Assembly (NCBI RefSeq): GCF_024622975.1
Contig: NZ_JANJZT010000009.1
Coordinates: 1-64,000, forward strand
Direction of reading: 5' to 3'
DNA length: 64,000 nt
DNA from: Blautia caecimuris
GTDB lineage: Bacteria; Bacillota; Clostridia; Lachnospirales; Lachnospiraceae
The notes under the pieces are model-generated. The model ran no database searches. It had not been told where the DNA came from and saw only the letters and a program-made list of their open reading frames with translations. The position numbers and the translations under genes were made by a program. Positions 1 to 8,576 of this stretch are shown in pieces (position 1 is the first letter of the stretch; each line of letters begins with the position of its first letter).

Positions 1-101
1 GGTTCATCGAACCGTTCTTTGAATGTATAAAAGAATTTTCGAGAATCGTATGTGTCTCACTGTTTAGTTATCAAGGTCCTTGCCGTTTTGACAGCTCATT
101 A
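1..101 (-). other. Probable rRNA operon leader (rRNA lies off the left edge)
   Basis: Read on the minus strand, this stretch follows a near-consensus promoter and contains the sequence CCTTGATAACTAAACAG, which resembles the short conserved leader/antiterminator segments seen ahead of rRNA genes in Firmicutes. No protein-coding frame is convincing here. That an rRNA gene starts just beyond position 1 is inference from the promoter strength, the leader motif and the neighbouring tRNA genes; no rRNA sequence itself is visible. Confidence 0.4.
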
Positions 102-130
102 ATTTTACCATATATATTCGAGCTTGTCAA
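102..130 (-). promoter_or_regulatory. Strong sigma-A promoter, probably of an rRNA operon
   Basis: On the minus strand a perfect -35 TTGACA (125-130) is followed after 17 bp by a TAAAAT -10 (102-107). It lies between the tRNA-Ser(GGA) gene and the left edge and points out of the window, so it should drive whatever stable RNA or gene lies to the left. Confidence 0.7.
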
Positions 131-176
131 GAACTTTTCAAGTTTTTTCGACTTTTTCCAAGTCGTAAAACTCAAA

Positions 177-266
177 CGGAGAAGGAGGGATTTGAACCCT
201 CGCGCCGCTGTTAACGACCTACTCCCTTTCCAGGGGAGCCCCTTCGGCCAGCTTGGGTACTTCTCC
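177..266 (-). tRNA. tRNA-Ser (anticodon GGA)
   Basis: The minus strand folds as a class II tRNA. The acceptor stem GGAGAAG pairs with CTTCTCC (178-184 with 260-266), the anticodon stem CTCCC/GGGAG encloses loop CTGGAAA, and there is a long variable arm and a T-arm with GGTTCAAATCC. Anticodon GGA reads UCC/UCU serine codons. Discriminator base is G (177). No CCA is encoded, so the tail must be added by CCA-adding enzyme. Confidence 0.95.
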
Positions 267-311
267 AAATTGCCCTAGATGTTTCTCTTCTGTTTGTCAG
301 AAGCGCTATTC

Positions 312-341
312 ATTATATAACATCTTTCTTTGTTTTGTCAA
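312..341 (-). promoter_or_regulatory. Promoter of tRNA-Ser(GGA)
   Basis: Minus-strand TTGACA (336-341) and a perfect TATAAT (312-317) are separated by 18 bp, about 45 bp upstream of the tRNA 5' end. This gives the tRNA gene its own strong promoter, independent of the tRNA-Ser(TGA) gene upstream. Confidence 0.8.
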
Positions 342-385
342 GCATTATTTTAACTTTTTTTGCAAGTTTTTATTTGCCTGACGAA

Positions 386-471
386 CGGAGAGAGTGGGAT
401 TCGAACCCACGCGCCCTTGCGGACAAACGGTTTTCAAGACCGCCTCGTTATGACCACTTCGATATCTCTCC
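386..471 (-). tRNA. tRNA-Ser (anticodon TGA)
   Basis: The minus strand gives a class II tRNA. The acceptor stem GGAGAGA pairs with TCTCTCC (387-393 with 465-471), the anticodon stem GCGGT/ACCGT encloses loop CTTGAAA, and a long variable arm precedes the T-arm GGGTTCGAATCCC. Anticodon TGA reads UCA-type serine codons. Discriminator G is at 386 and no CCA is encoded. Confidence 0.95.
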
Positions 472-519
472 TTATGCAATTCTGCGTTTTCCAACCTTTT
501 TCTCGTTGACGCGAATTAC

Positions 520-548
520 ATTCTATCATCAAACATCATTCCTGTCAA
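520..548 (-). promoter_or_regulatory. Promoter of tRNA-Ser(TGA)
   Basis: Minus-strand TTGACA (543-548), 17-bp spacer, TAGAAT (520-525), roughly 50 bp ahead of the tRNA. It lies between the stop of the upstream histidine kinase operon and the tRNA. Confidence 0.75.
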
Positions 549-605
549 GACATAAATTCAAATATTTTTCAATTTTTTCAGCAATTTTTTCAGCTATCAT
601 GCATT

Positions 606-1934
606 TCACATTAAATCAAAATCTTTGATTACAGGGAACCACAAAATAACACGAAACACTTTCTCCATTTCAGGAATTTCTACGCACCCATTCATCTGGT
701 ACATCATTTGAGATACATTTTTTAATCCGATTCCCGTTCCATTTATATGACTATCTGAAAGAGCAATCCCATTCGTAATAGAAATTCCCACCTTATCTGA
801 TAAATAAAAGAATTCCAGATACACTTCCTGTTTCATATCGCCATATTTCCTTATATTAGAAACAAGATTGTTTATAATCCTCCCCATATAATTTCTGTTA
901 ATCTGTACCAGAATCGGTCTCCAGACGATTTTCTTGGCATTAACCGAAAAACCAACGTAGTCTAATAATGCCAATAGTTCTGACATGTAGTCCCCAAATG
1001 CACTCTCCACTTCCTCTGCAGATTCCAAATCTATTTTTTCTTTTGAAAACACAAAAAAATATTCAAACATTTGGTCTGAAAGCGCTCTAATCTGAAAAAT
1101 CTTATCAAACGCTTTATCTATATACTCCCGACTGACTTTCCCCTCGTTTTCCTGCTTTCTTAATATTTCAACATAAGTCATAAGACCTGTCAGCGGAGTA
1201 CGAAGATCATGTGCCATGCCAAGCACCAGTTTATCCTGTGCCGCACGCATTTCATGCTCCTTTTCTTCTCTGTAAACCAGCATTTTTCTCATTATATCTA
1301 AACCCTGAGCCAGTTTTGCCAGTTCATCCTGCCCCTGCACCATTATGTTTGCAGATAAATTTCCCTGCCCAATTTTTTCTACTTCTCTTTCCAGGTAACA
1401 GATATAATCCACATCTTCACGAATACCCGACATAAGAACTGTAAGGCCCAATACTAATCCGGTAAATAGTGAAATTCCCAGAAGAATATCATGATACCTT
1501 TCATTTCTTCCATCATAAAGCTGCACATTTGCATTTCCGTCTGCAAATTTAATCACATTTGTATAGCCTTTTTCCCAGTTAGTCAAGAGCTGAATTCCAT
1601 CTTCTACAATTCCCTCCTGTATCTTAAGATCAAACAAAAGGCGTCCTTCTCTTACAACAACAAATTCTATTATACGATTGTCATATGCCCACTTTTTTAG
1701 ACTTATAGCATCTGTAGCTTTGATATGATGTTTTTCTACATGAATTTGAAGTTCTTCCAGAATTTTACTCTCTCCCAAAAAATTTGATTCCCAGAAAAAT
1801 CGATCCATCCATTCTCTTCCGCCAATATCAAGTAAAAGAAATACAAAAAGGCCTGCCAAAAAACTTCGAACAAGCCTTTTTAACATTTTCCTCTTCATAC
1901 TGTCATTTTGCTTTCTTTTCAACAATACGCCCAA
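606..1934 (-). CDS. Sensor histidine kinase (two-component system 1)
   Basis: This is a membrane-bound sensor kinase that should phosphorylate the regulator encoded just upstream. It shows an N-terminal membrane segment, an extracytoplasmic region of about 110 residues, a second membrane segment near residue 150-170, a HAMP-like linker, an H-box with AHDLRTPLT, an N-box NNLVSNIRKYG and a G-box GTGIGLKN. The TTG start at 1934 has an AAAGGG site 8 bp upstream and sits exactly where its paralogue (6551-7885) has its GTG start, overlapping the regulator by 32 bp; an ATG at 1898 is the alternative. The H-box, MFEY and SNI-x-x-YGD segments are shared with the second kinase, so the two are paralogues. 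The signal is unknown; an envelope or peptide stimulus is inferred from the operon partners. Confidence 0.88.
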   Translation of the reverse strand: MGVLLKRKQNDSMKRKMLKRLVRSFLAGLFVFLLLDIGGREWMDRFFWESNFLGESKILEELQIHVEKHHIKATDAISLKKWAYDNRIIEFVVVREGRLLFDLKIQEGIVEDGIQLLTNWEKGYTNVIKFADGNANVQLYDGRNERYHDILLGISLFTGLVLGLTVLMSGIREDVDYICYLEREVEKIGQGNLSANIMVQGQDELAKLAQGLDIMRKMLVYREEKEHEMRAAQDKLVLGMAHDLRTPLTGLMTYVEILRKQENEGKVSREYIDKAFDKIFQIRALSDQMFEYFFVFSKEKIDLESAEEVESAFGDYMSELLALLDYVGFSVNAKKIVWRPILVQINRNYMGRIINNLVSNIRKYGDMKQEVYLEFFYLSDKVGISITNGIALSDSHINGTGIGLKNVSQMMYQMNGCVEIPEMEKVFRVILWFPVIKDFDLM

Positions 1935-2634
1935 AACGATATCCCTTTCCCCACACGGTCTGGATGATCTGTGGCTTTTGCGGATCTGCTTCTATTTTTA
2001 TACGAAGCTTTCGGATATGCACCATTACTGTATTTGCTGAGGTATAAACAAAAGGCTCTCCCCACAGACTTTCATAAAGATTTTGAATAGAAAAAATCTT
2101 CTGTGGATTTTGTATCATCAGACACAAAATCTTATATTCGATTTCTGTAAGATTGATTTCTTCATCCCCTATCCATACTTCATTAAACTCAGTACATAAT
2201 CTGAGTTTTTCGGATATCACCCATTTGAGATTTTTCTTTTCAAGCTGTGCACGATTATAAACCTTGTATCTTCTCAGCAGAGCTTTCACCCTTCCAAGAA
2301 GTTCTGCGTACGAAAACGGCTTTACAAGATAATCGTCTCCTCCAGCCATTAATCCCATTAATTTATCGGATTCTTGATCTTTTGCTGTCAAAAATAAAAT
2401 AGGAGCATTTGATATTTTTCGAATTTCCTGGCAGGTTTTTATTCCAGATAGTCCGGGCATCATAATATCCAAAAGGATCAGATCCACCACCCTCTCTGTA
2501 TCTTTGACAATTTTTATCCCTGCATAACCATTTTCCGCTTCCTCCATATGATATCCTTCTGCTTCCATGAGAATCCTTACACCTTCACGAATTGAGCCAT
2601 CATCTTCTATTATCAAAATTGTTTCTTCATTCAT
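1903..2634 (-). CDS. OmpR/PhoB-family response regulator (two-component system 1)
   Basis: This is a DNA-binding response regulator with an N-terminal receiver domain and a C-terminal winged helix. The phosphoacceptor Asp lies in LILLDIMMPG, the acidic pocket in IIEDDG, and the conserved Lys in DDYLVKPFSY. The wing carries MVHIRKLRIKIE and ends GKGYRFG. The start is taken at ATG 2634, overlapping the protease stop by 8 bp (ATGAATGA), which suggests translational coupling; an in-frame ATG 18 bp upstream is possible. It is very like the regulator at 7878-8576, so both may read the shared TTCTTAAT repeats found ahead of each module; that link is inference. Confidence 0.92.
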   Translation of the reverse strand: MNEETILIIEDDGSIREGVRILMEAEGYHMEEAENGYAGIKIVKDTERVVDLILLDIMMPGLSGIKTCQEIRKISNAPILFLTAKDQESDKLMGLMAGGDDYLVKPFSYAELLGRVKALLRRYKVYNRAQLEKKNLKWVISEKLRLCTEFNEVWIGDEEINLTEIEYKILCLMIQNPQKIFSIQNLYESLWGEPFVYTSANTVMVHIRKLRIKIEADPQKPQIIQTVWGKGYRFGRIVEKKAK

Positions 2635-3475
2635 AGTTGCATTGTTCCCCATTATCCTTACGCATATAAAATAAAGCTATAAAAATTAACACAACAAATC
2701 CAATAATGGCCGGAATACCATAATCTATCGTTCTGGAACCTGGGATGCCTACCAGTAAATGGCTTTGACTGTCAACCGTATACGTCCATAACGCCGGGAA
2801 AATCTGCTCTACATCTATATGGATAATCTGTGAATCTCCAGACAATAGGTTAAAAAGCATATGTACCACCACAGAAGACCAAATAGAACCCGTTTGACAG
2901 GTAATCAAAGCCAGCCCTGTCCCTGCAAGCATCAACGCTCCCAAAACAAGGATGCCATCTGAAAGGCTCTGTATCTCCACCGAGTCGAAATGTATACTCG
3001 CAAAGAGAAATGAAGAAATCATAATTGCTTTATTTCTTCCCAATTCCTTTTCAAGAGAACCCAACATCAATCCGCGAAAAGTTACTTCCTCCACTATACC
3101 CGCTCTTACTCCGTCGCAAAACACTGAAAGCAGAATGGTGTCAAACATTGTCTGAAGCGGAAGATTCTCCCATCTAAATTTTCCAGGTATAAATAAAATA
3201 TAAAAAAGACTTATTGTACAAGGAAGTATTATTCCAATCATACACCATTTGGGATCAGGCAACGGCTTTCCAAGATTTATTTCCTGTACCGAGGAGTTCA
3301 TGAGATATTTTGTATATAAGTAAATTAACCCCAATATACACGCAATAGCCAATGACACCGCCAATAAACGTTGCAGACTTCCTGGCAAATCAACGCTGTA
3401 AGCAAAAAGCGAAAAATCAAAAGACACTCTATATATTATATATGCAGCAAGTGTATGCAAAATACTTTTCTTCAT
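2627..3475 (-). CDS. CPBP (CAAX/Abi) family intramembrane metalloprotease
   Basis: This 282-residue polytopic membrane protein has the three CPBP signature motifs: EEVTFRG (EExxxR), FASIHF (FxxxH) and HMLFN (HxxxN), which form the metal-binding intramembrane active site. Family members process prenylated or exported peptides, give bacteriocin self-immunity, or act in membrane signalling. The start ATG follows AAAGGAAAAT and lies inside the end of the small upstream ORF (47-bp overlap). The order is small peptide, protease, regulator, kinase, all overlapping, so this looks like one transcript. A role in processing or immunity to a small exported peptide is inference from that context. Confidence 0.87.
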   Translation of the reverse strand: MKKSILHTLAAYIIYRVSFDFSLFAYSVDLPGSLQRLLAVSLAIACILGLIYLYTKYLMNSSVQEINLGKPLPDPKWCMIGIILPCTISLFYILFIPGKFRWENLPLQTMFDTILLSVFCDGVRAGIVEEVTFRGLMLGSLEKELGRNKAIMISSFLFASIHFDSVEIQSLSDGILVLGALMLAGTGLALITCQTGSIWSSVVVHMLFNLLSGDSQIIHIDVEQIFPALWTYTVDSQSHLLVGIPGSRTIDYGIPAIIGFVVLIFIALFYMRKDNGEQCNYE

Positions 3476-3599
3476 ATTTTCCTTTCAAAGCCACTCCCTC
3501 GGTATTTGCGGCAGCTGACACACCATATGCAGGAACGACTGGCATAGCCATAGACAACATTGTTATGCCCAGTTTCATAAGTTTTTTTGCCCATAACAA
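3429..3599 (-). CDS. Small putative exported peptide, first gene of two-component operon 1
   Basis: This is a 56-residue frame beginning at TTG 3599, five bases after a GGAGG site (3605-3609). It has a Lys-rich start (KKLMK), a hydrophobic stretch rich in Met, Val and Pro, and a possible signal-peptidase site near YGVSA, leaving about 27 residues that end with two adjacent cysteines (YTCCIYNI). It overlaps the CPBP protease start by 47 bp. I recognise no family. It could be an exported signal or antimicrobial-like peptide, or only a coupling leader for the protease. The ribosome site, the signal-like N-terminus and the operator-like repeats upstream support it being expressed; homology is untested. 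Confidence 0.45.
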   Translation of the reverse strand: MLWAKKLMKLGITMLSMAMPVVPAYGVSAAANTEGVALKGKYEEKYFAYTCCIYNI

Positions 3600-3672
3600 C
3601 ACATCCTCCATGTAAATAATATTTTATTTTCAGTTCTGCAGTTCCTGAATACAGTTATATCGTACAAGCAAA

Positions 3673-3713
3673 TTCTTAATTAAAGCCTTATAATCTTCTT
3701 AATAATTCTTAAT
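3673..3713 (-). promoter_or_regulatory. TTCTTAAT direct repeats ahead of operon 1 (candidate response-regulator operator)
   Basis: Three copies of TTCTTAAT start at 3673, 3696 and 3706 on the plus strand (ATTAAGAA in the direction of the operon). Two are exactly 10 bp apart, the spacing typical of OmpR-family regulators binding direct repeats on one face of DNA. A 15-mer TTCTTAATAATTCTT here recurs upstream of the YfhO-type gene beside the paralogous system. Autoregulation by the linked regulator is inferred. Confidence 0.55.
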
Positions 3714-3751
3714 TTCAATCTGCAAAAACACTATAAAATATTCTTCTGGAT

Positions 3752-4465
3752 TCAAATACCTGCCATTTTTTCCAATGCTTTCAAAAAAATTTCAGCTATA
3801 TCCAGATCCTCTGGAGTTGTGATCTTAATATTCTTATAAGATCCCTCTACAAGGGCAACTTTCACTCCTGTTTCCTGCTCTACCACCATAGCGTCATCTG
3901 TGATTGCAGACATATCCCGACAACGAATCTTCTCATGCGCCTCTCGGATCAGCCTGTATTCAAATATCTGAGGTGTCTGAATTGTCCAGACAGTGCTTCT
4001 GTCCGGTGTCTCTGCAACATATCCCTGTGTATCTGCTATTTTCACCGTATCTTTGGAAGGCATACCGATCACGCAGGCACCTGTTTTCTCAACTCCCTGT
4101 ATTCCTCTCCGAATAATTTCTTCTGTAATAAAAGGTCTTGCCCCATCATGGATCAGAACAAAATCACTGTTTTCACAGGAAAGAAGTCCTTCATAAACAG
4201 AATCATACCGCTCTTTTCCACCGGGTATCACTTTTGTCACCTTGGTGAGACCATATTTTTCCACAATTTCCTCTTTGCAAAAAGGAACCGACTCCGCCCC
4301 TGTAACCAGAATAATATCACGTATCATTCCACTGTCCTGGAAACATTTCAGAGAATAATAAAGCAATGGTTTTCCTCCCAGCTCCAGAAACTGCTTCTGG
4401 ACCTTGCTGTTCATCCGTTTACCCTGTCCTGCCGCCAAAACAATGGCTGTATTTTTTCTTTCCAT
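3752..4465 (-). CDS. ispD: 2-C-methyl-D-erythritol 4-phosphate cytidylyltransferase
   Basis: IspD transfers CMP from CTP to MEP in the non-mevalonate isoprenoid pathway. The N-terminal AIVLAAGQGKRM is the nucleotide-binding loop (GxGxRM), followed by KQFLELGGKPLL. IHDGARPF and the C-terminal KITTPEDLDIAE are also typical of IspD. At 237 residues it matches the family's size. The start ATG 4465 has GGGGAGG five bases upstream; longer in-frame extensions lack a ribosome site and run into tsaD. It is the last gene of rnz-tsaD-ispD, 20 bp after tsaD. Confidence 0.95.
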   Translation of the reverse strand: MERKNTAIVLAAGQGKRMNSKVQKQFLELGGKPLLYYSLKCFQDSGMIRDIILVTGAESVPFCKEEIVEKYGLTKVTKVIPGGKERYDSVYEGLLSCENSDFVLIHDGARPFITEEIIRRGIQGVEKTGACVIGMPSKDTVKIADTQGYVAETPDRSTVWTIQTPQIFEYRLIREAHEKIRCRDMSAITDDAMVVEQETGVKVALVEGSYKNIKITTPEDLDIAEIFLKALEKMAGI

Positions 4466-4485
4466 AAAAACCTCCCCAAAAGTTT

Positions 4486-5505
4486 TTATCTTTCTCCCAG
4501 TTTCAGATTCGGCACTGCATTCAGATCCCATCCATGGCGGGTTCCTTTTTTATACTCATAATAAGCTGCAACTCCGATCATAGCTGCATTATCCGTACAG
4601 AAAATCGGAGACGGGCGGAAAAACTGATAACCATTTTCTTCACAGGCTTTTTCCATAGTGGCCCTCAGAGTACCATTGGAAGCTACTCCGCCTGCAATAG
4701 CCACCTTTTTCATCCCAAAATCCTTTGCCGCCATCATAGTGTGCTCTACCAGAACATCTACCACCGCTTTCTGGAAAGATGCCGCAAGATCTGCACGATT
4801 TACCTCTTCGCCCTTCATCTGCGCCTGATTCAGATAATTCAGAACCGCAGACTTCACTCCGCTGAAGCTGAAATCATACGGACAGTCTCCTACTTTCGCT
4901 CTCGGGAACTGTATCGCATCCGGATTTCCTTCTTTTGACAGCTTGTCAATTTTCGGTCCTCCCGGATAGCCCAGACCAATAGCCCGGGCAACTTTATCAA
5001 AGGCTTCTCCTGCCGCGTCATCTCTGGTTCTTCCCAGAATCTCAAACTCCCCGTAATCTTTAACGATCACAAGATGGGTATGTCCTCCTGAAACGATCAG
5101 GCAAAGAAACGGCGGTTCCAGATCCGGATGTTCAATATAGTTTGCGGAAACGTGCCCCTCTATATGGTGAACGCCTACAAGAGGAAGTTTTTTCGCATAG
5201 GCAATGGCCTTGGCTTCTGCAACCCCTACAAGCAGCGCTCCTACAAGCCCCGGACCATAGGTAACGCCAACAGCGTCCAGGTCGTCCAGCGTTACCCCCG
5301 CTTCCTTTAACGCTTCCTCGATTACCTGATTGATTTTTTCAATATGTTTGCGTGATGCAATTTCCGGCACAACTCCGCCATACAGCTTATGGAGTTCAAT
5401 CTGAGAGGAAATCACATTAGATAAAATTGTTCTTCCGTTTTTTACAACAGATGCTGCTGTCTCATCACAGGAGCTTTCTATTGCCAGGATCAGTGTATCT
5501 TCCAC
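4486..5505 (-). CDS. tsaD: tRNA N6-adenosine threonylcarbamoyltransferase
   Basis: TsaD transfers the threonylcarbamoyl group from TC-AMP to A37 of ANN-decoding tRNAs (t6A), working with TsaB and TsaE, which are encoded at 11940-13097. It shows AIESSCDET at the N-terminus, the metal-binding HHIEGH motif, the ASKAC-fold segment SGGHTHL, and GGVASNG and DNAAMIG near the C-terminus. The 339-residue length is normal. The start is GTG 5505 with GAGGAGG upstream, two bases after the rnz stop. Confidence 0.96.
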   Translation of the reverse strand: MEDTLILAIESSCDETAASVVKNGRTILSNVISSQIELHKLYGGVVPEIASRKHIEKINQVIEEALKEAGVTLDDLDAVGVTYGPGLVGALLVGVAEAKAIAYAKKLPLVGVHHIEGHVSANYIEHPDLEPPFLCLIVSGGHTHLVIVKDYGEFEILGRTRDDAAGEAFDKVARAIGLGYPGGPKIDKLSKEGNPDAIQFPRAKVGDCPYDFSFSGVKSAVLNYLNQAQMKGEEVNRADLAASFQKAVVDVLVEHTMMAAKDFGMKKVAIAGGVASNGTLRATMEKACEENGYQFFRPSPIFCTDNAAMIGVAAYYEYKKGTRHGWDLNAVPNLKLGER

Positions 5506-5507
5506 TT

Positions 5508-6419
5508 TTATTCCTCCTCAAAATTCAGTTCCGCACTTTTTCCATCCTTCCCCGGATAAGCCTGCGGAAAAATTCCTCTTACCGTTTCCATATACTCTTC
5601 CGGACGGATCAGGGACGGACTGTAATGTGTCAGCCACATTTCTTTTACCCGGGCATCCCGCGCCAGCTCCGCCGCTTCGCGGAAAGTCATATGCTTGTAG
5701 CCTTTTGCCTTATCCGCCTTGTCATCCTCTCCGTACATTCCCTCACAGATAAAAAGATCTGACTCTCTGGCATTGCGGAGAATGGATTCCGTTGGTCTGG
5801 TATCTGTGGTATACGTAAGTTTGATCCCCTTTCGATCCGGTCCAAGAACCATATCCGGAGTATATACAACTCCATTTTCCTCTATAGTCTGGCCCTTTTG
5901 CAGCGGATTCCAGAATTTCAGCGGAATCTCCTGCTCTTTGGCACGTTCAGGAGAAAATTTGCCCTGTCTTAAAATTTCCAGAGTATATCCGTAACAGATG
6001 ACATTATGATTCACTCTGAAAGCAGTAATTCGATACCCGTTCAGCTCAATAACCTCTTCCGGTTTCGTAATTTCTATAAATCTGATCTCAAAGGGCAGCT
6101 CCGGAGCGATCACCCGAAGAGCGTTCACTACCCTCTCCAGGCCTCTGGGGCCGATCAGCGTCAGAGGCTCTGTACGGTCTGCATTTCCCATGGTAAGAAG
6201 CAGTCCGGGCAGTCCGCTGATGTGATCTCCATGATAATGGGTAAAGCAGATTACATCAATCGGCTTAAAGCTCCATCCTTTTTCTTTTACAGCAACCTGA
6301 GTTCCTTCTCCGCAATCGATCAGCAGACTGCTTCCATTGTATCTGGTCATCAGAGCAGTCAGCCATCTTCTCGGAAGAGGCATCATCCCTCCGGTTCCTA
6401 CTAAACAAACATCTAACAT
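5508..6419 (-). CDS. rnz: Ribonuclease Z (tRNA 3' endonuclease)
   Basis: This metallo-beta-lactamase-fold endonuclease trims 3' trailers from precursor tRNAs that lack encoded CCA, as both tRNA genes in this window do. The zinc motif is [15 protein letters not shown], with further ligands in [13 protein letters not shown] and LTHYSPS. Length 303 residues agrees with the family. It heads the rnz-tsaD-ispD cluster; the tsaD GTG start comes two bases after its stop, so the two are surely co-transcribed. Confidence 0.95.
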   Translation of the reverse strand: MLDVCLVGTGGMMPLPRRWLTALMTRYNGSSLLIDCGEGTQVAVKEKGWSFKPIDVICFTHYHGDHISGLPGLLLTMGNADRTEPLTLIGPRGLERVVNALRVIAPELPFEIRFIEITKPEEVIELNGYRITAFRVNHNVICYGYTLEILRQGKFSPERAKEQEIPLKFWNPLQKGQTIEENGVVYTPDMVLGPDRKGIKLTYTTDTRPTESILRNARESDLFICEGMYGEDDKADKAKGYKHMTFREAAELARDARVKEMWLTHYSPSLIRPEEYMETVRGIFPQAYPGKDGKSAELNFEEE

Positions 6420-6550
6420 AGTTTACCTCTTTTATTCTGAAAAGACTTCTGCAAAATACCTTCTGCTGTTATCTTCACATTTTCTCTACTGGCAAAGTGT
6501 AACACAATCAGAACCTCAAAACAAGGCAAAAATCCCCTTCTGTCACAGTG

Positions 6551-7885
6551 TCATCGCAGTGGAAGGCTGAGTTCTGCAACAAACTCCTCTCCGGTTTTCC
6601 CACATAAAAGACTTCCTCCGTGAAGCTCTGCAATCTTTGCAGCGCTTTTCAGTCCGATCCCGCTTCCTACCGCCTGCTTCTCTTTTCCCATACCGTTGGA
6701 CATTACTGTTTTCAGCGTCTTTCCTTCTACATACACCTGAATATCCGTTGTTCTGGTTCTGTCCCCATAACGCTCAATATTGGAACCAAGATTCCAGATC
6801 AGACGTCTGATCAGAAAGGGATTTGCTTTCCATATGGCTTCCGGCAGTTCCCCCTGGCTAAAAGAAACCGGAATCCCCTGAACAGACAGTTCTTCTGCCA
6901 TTTCCTTTACCATTTCTGCAAACATTGACGGGTTCCAGGTCTGCATGATAGTTTCTCCTGTATTCTCAAATACAAGAGCATACTCAAACATTTTATCTGA
7001 TAGGTTCCTGATCTCTTCTGTTTTTTCCAGGCATTTCTGAATATAAGCAGGGTAATCTTCTGCCCTTCCTTTTTTTCTGTGGAGAATCTCCAGATATCCG
7101 TTAAGGGCAGTCAGAGGCGTTCTGAGATCATGAGAAACTGCCCTGATCAGCTCCTGATTGTCCCTGTGAACTTTCCGCTCATTTTCCATACTGTTTTTCA
7201 GCGTCAGTCTCATGTTGTCCAGTTCTGCAGCCAGGGCGGAAATTTCATCATGCCCCTTTACTGTTACTCTGTGCTCCATGTCCCCCTGCCCGATCACTGT
7301 AATCTCAGCACGCAGGTTTCCCAGATATTTCATTCTTCTGTGAGCAAAAATAAGCAGCGGAAAAAAAACTGCCATTCCATCTGCAGCTGCAACCATCAGA
7401 TAATATAACGAAAAAAATTTAAGAGACTGGTAACTCATAATCTGTACCCGGGCAGTTCCATCCTGAAATTCAATTTCTGTTTCTACAGGCGTCTCCATCC
7501 CCTGGGCGGCTATATCACTGTCTGACCATACCCAGCTGCCCCAGAAAGGACTGTCTAAGACTTCTGGAAAAAAGCCTTCCTGATATTGTCCGTCCTCATC
7601 ATAAATTCCAAGCCATGTATAAATATCTGCCTTTTCTTCAAATACCGGCATATAAATCTCCGGCTGATCCATTCTGTAGGAGGGCGCCGTCTCTTTAAGC
7701 CAGTCCATATATTCTTCCCGGGAATCTGTGAATATTTCATGTTCCAGAACCCAGCCGTAAGCTGCAAATCTTCTGCTTACAAAAAACATGGTAGCCAGAA
7801 CAGCAACTGTAAAGCTTGTCAGAAAAAGCAGCATAAGCTCCTGTGTCAGCTTCCGCTCTCTTTCATTTCTTTTTTTCTTAATCAC
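6551..7885 (-). CDS. Sensor histidine kinase (two-component system 2)
   Basis: This kinase has two membrane segments (about residues 18-40 and 165-185), an extracellular sensor region between them, a HAMP domain, an H-box with SHDLRTPLTALNGYLE, an N-box LGSNIERYGD and a G-box GSGIGLKS. The start is GTG 7885, eight bases after GAAGGGG and overlapping the regulator's stop by 8 bp; the longer frame upstream has no ribosome site. It is a paralogue of the kinase at 606-1934. The divergent neighbour is a YfhO-type envelope protein, so control of cell-surface glycosylation is a reasonable guess. Confidence 0.9.
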   Translation of the reverse strand: MIKKKRNERERKLTQELMLLFLTSFTVAVLATMFFVSRRFAAYGWVLEHEIFTDSREEYMDWLKETAPSYRMDQPEIYMPVFEEKADIYTWLGIYDEDGQYQEGFFPEVLDSPFWGSWVWSDSDIAAQGMETPVETEIEFQDGTARVQIMSYQSLKFFSLYYLMVAAADGMAVFFPLLIFAHRRMKYLGNLRAEITVIGQGDMEHRVTVKGHDEISALAAELDNMRLTLKNSMENERKVHRDNQELIRAVSHDLRTPLTALNGYLEILHRKKGRAEDYPAYIQKCLEKTEEIRNLSDKMFEYALVFENTGETIMQTWNPSMFAEMVKEMAEELSVQGIPVSFSQGELPEAIWKANPFLIRRLIWNLGSNIERYGDRTRTTDIQVYVEGKTLKTVMSNGMGKEKQAVGSGIGLKSAAKIAELHGGSLLCGKTGEEFVAELSLPLR

Positions 7886-8576
7886 AACGGTATCCCCTTC
7901 CCCATATGGTACGGATAATTCTTGGCTTTCCGGGATCATCTTCTATTTTTGATCTCAGATTCCGGATGTGTACCATAACAATATTTGCCGCCCCGTAATA
8001 ATAAGTTTCTTCCCATACCGCCTCATACAGGTGTTCCACAGAAAAAATCTGCTTTCTGTGCTTCATAAGGGTACAGAGAATGGAAAACTCCGTATCTGTC
8101 AGAGAAATCTCTTTTCCGTTTTTCCATACAGTTCCGGCTTCCGGATACACTTCCAAAGCTCCGCTGCACATTTTTTCTTCCTGTGTCCTCCGGCCGCTGC
8201 CCTGATATACATGATATCGCCGCACCAGGGCTTTTACTCTGCTGATCAGCTCCTGATAGGAAAACGGCTTGGGAAGATAGTCGTCTCCGCCGCTGGAAAA
8301 TCCCATGATCTTATCTTCCACCTGAGTTCTTGCGCTGAGAAACAGGATTGGGACATTTGATTTTTTCCGGATCTCCATACAGGTCTGATACCCATTTAAT
8401 CCCGGCATCATCACATCCAGCAGAATCAGATCATAAGCTCCATGTTCTATTTTATCCAGAGCTTCCTTTCCGTCTCCTGCTTCACCCACAGTAAATCCTT
8501 CCCCCTGCAGAAGTACCATAGCCACCTCCCGGATTTCAGGGTTATCGTCCACAATCAAAATTTCCGGTTCTTCCAT
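7878..8576 (-). CDS. OmpR/PhoB-family response regulator (two-component system 2)
   Basis: The receiver domain has IVDDN, phosphoacceptor Asp in LILLDVMMPG and Lys in DDYLPKPFSY; the winged-helix domain includes MVHIRNLRSKIE and ends GRGYRCD. The start is ATG 8576 with AAAGGAGAAAG in front; the frame extends upstream without support. It closely resembles the regulator at 1903-2634, including the recognition-helix region, which fits the shared operator-like repeats upstream of 3599 and 8943. The kinase follows with an 8-bp overlap. Confidence 0.93.
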   Translation of the reverse strand: MEEPEILIVDDNPEIREVAMVLLQGEGFTVGEAGDGKEALDKIEHGAYDLILLDVMMPGLNGYQTCMEIRKKSNVPILFLSARTQVEDKIMGFSSGGDDYLPKPFSYQELISRVKALVRRYHVYQGSGRRTQEEKMCSGALEVYPEAGTVWKNGKEISLTDTEFSILCTLMKHRKQIFSVEHLYEAVWEETYYYGAANIVMVHIRNLRSKIEDDPGKPRIIRTIWGRGYRCD

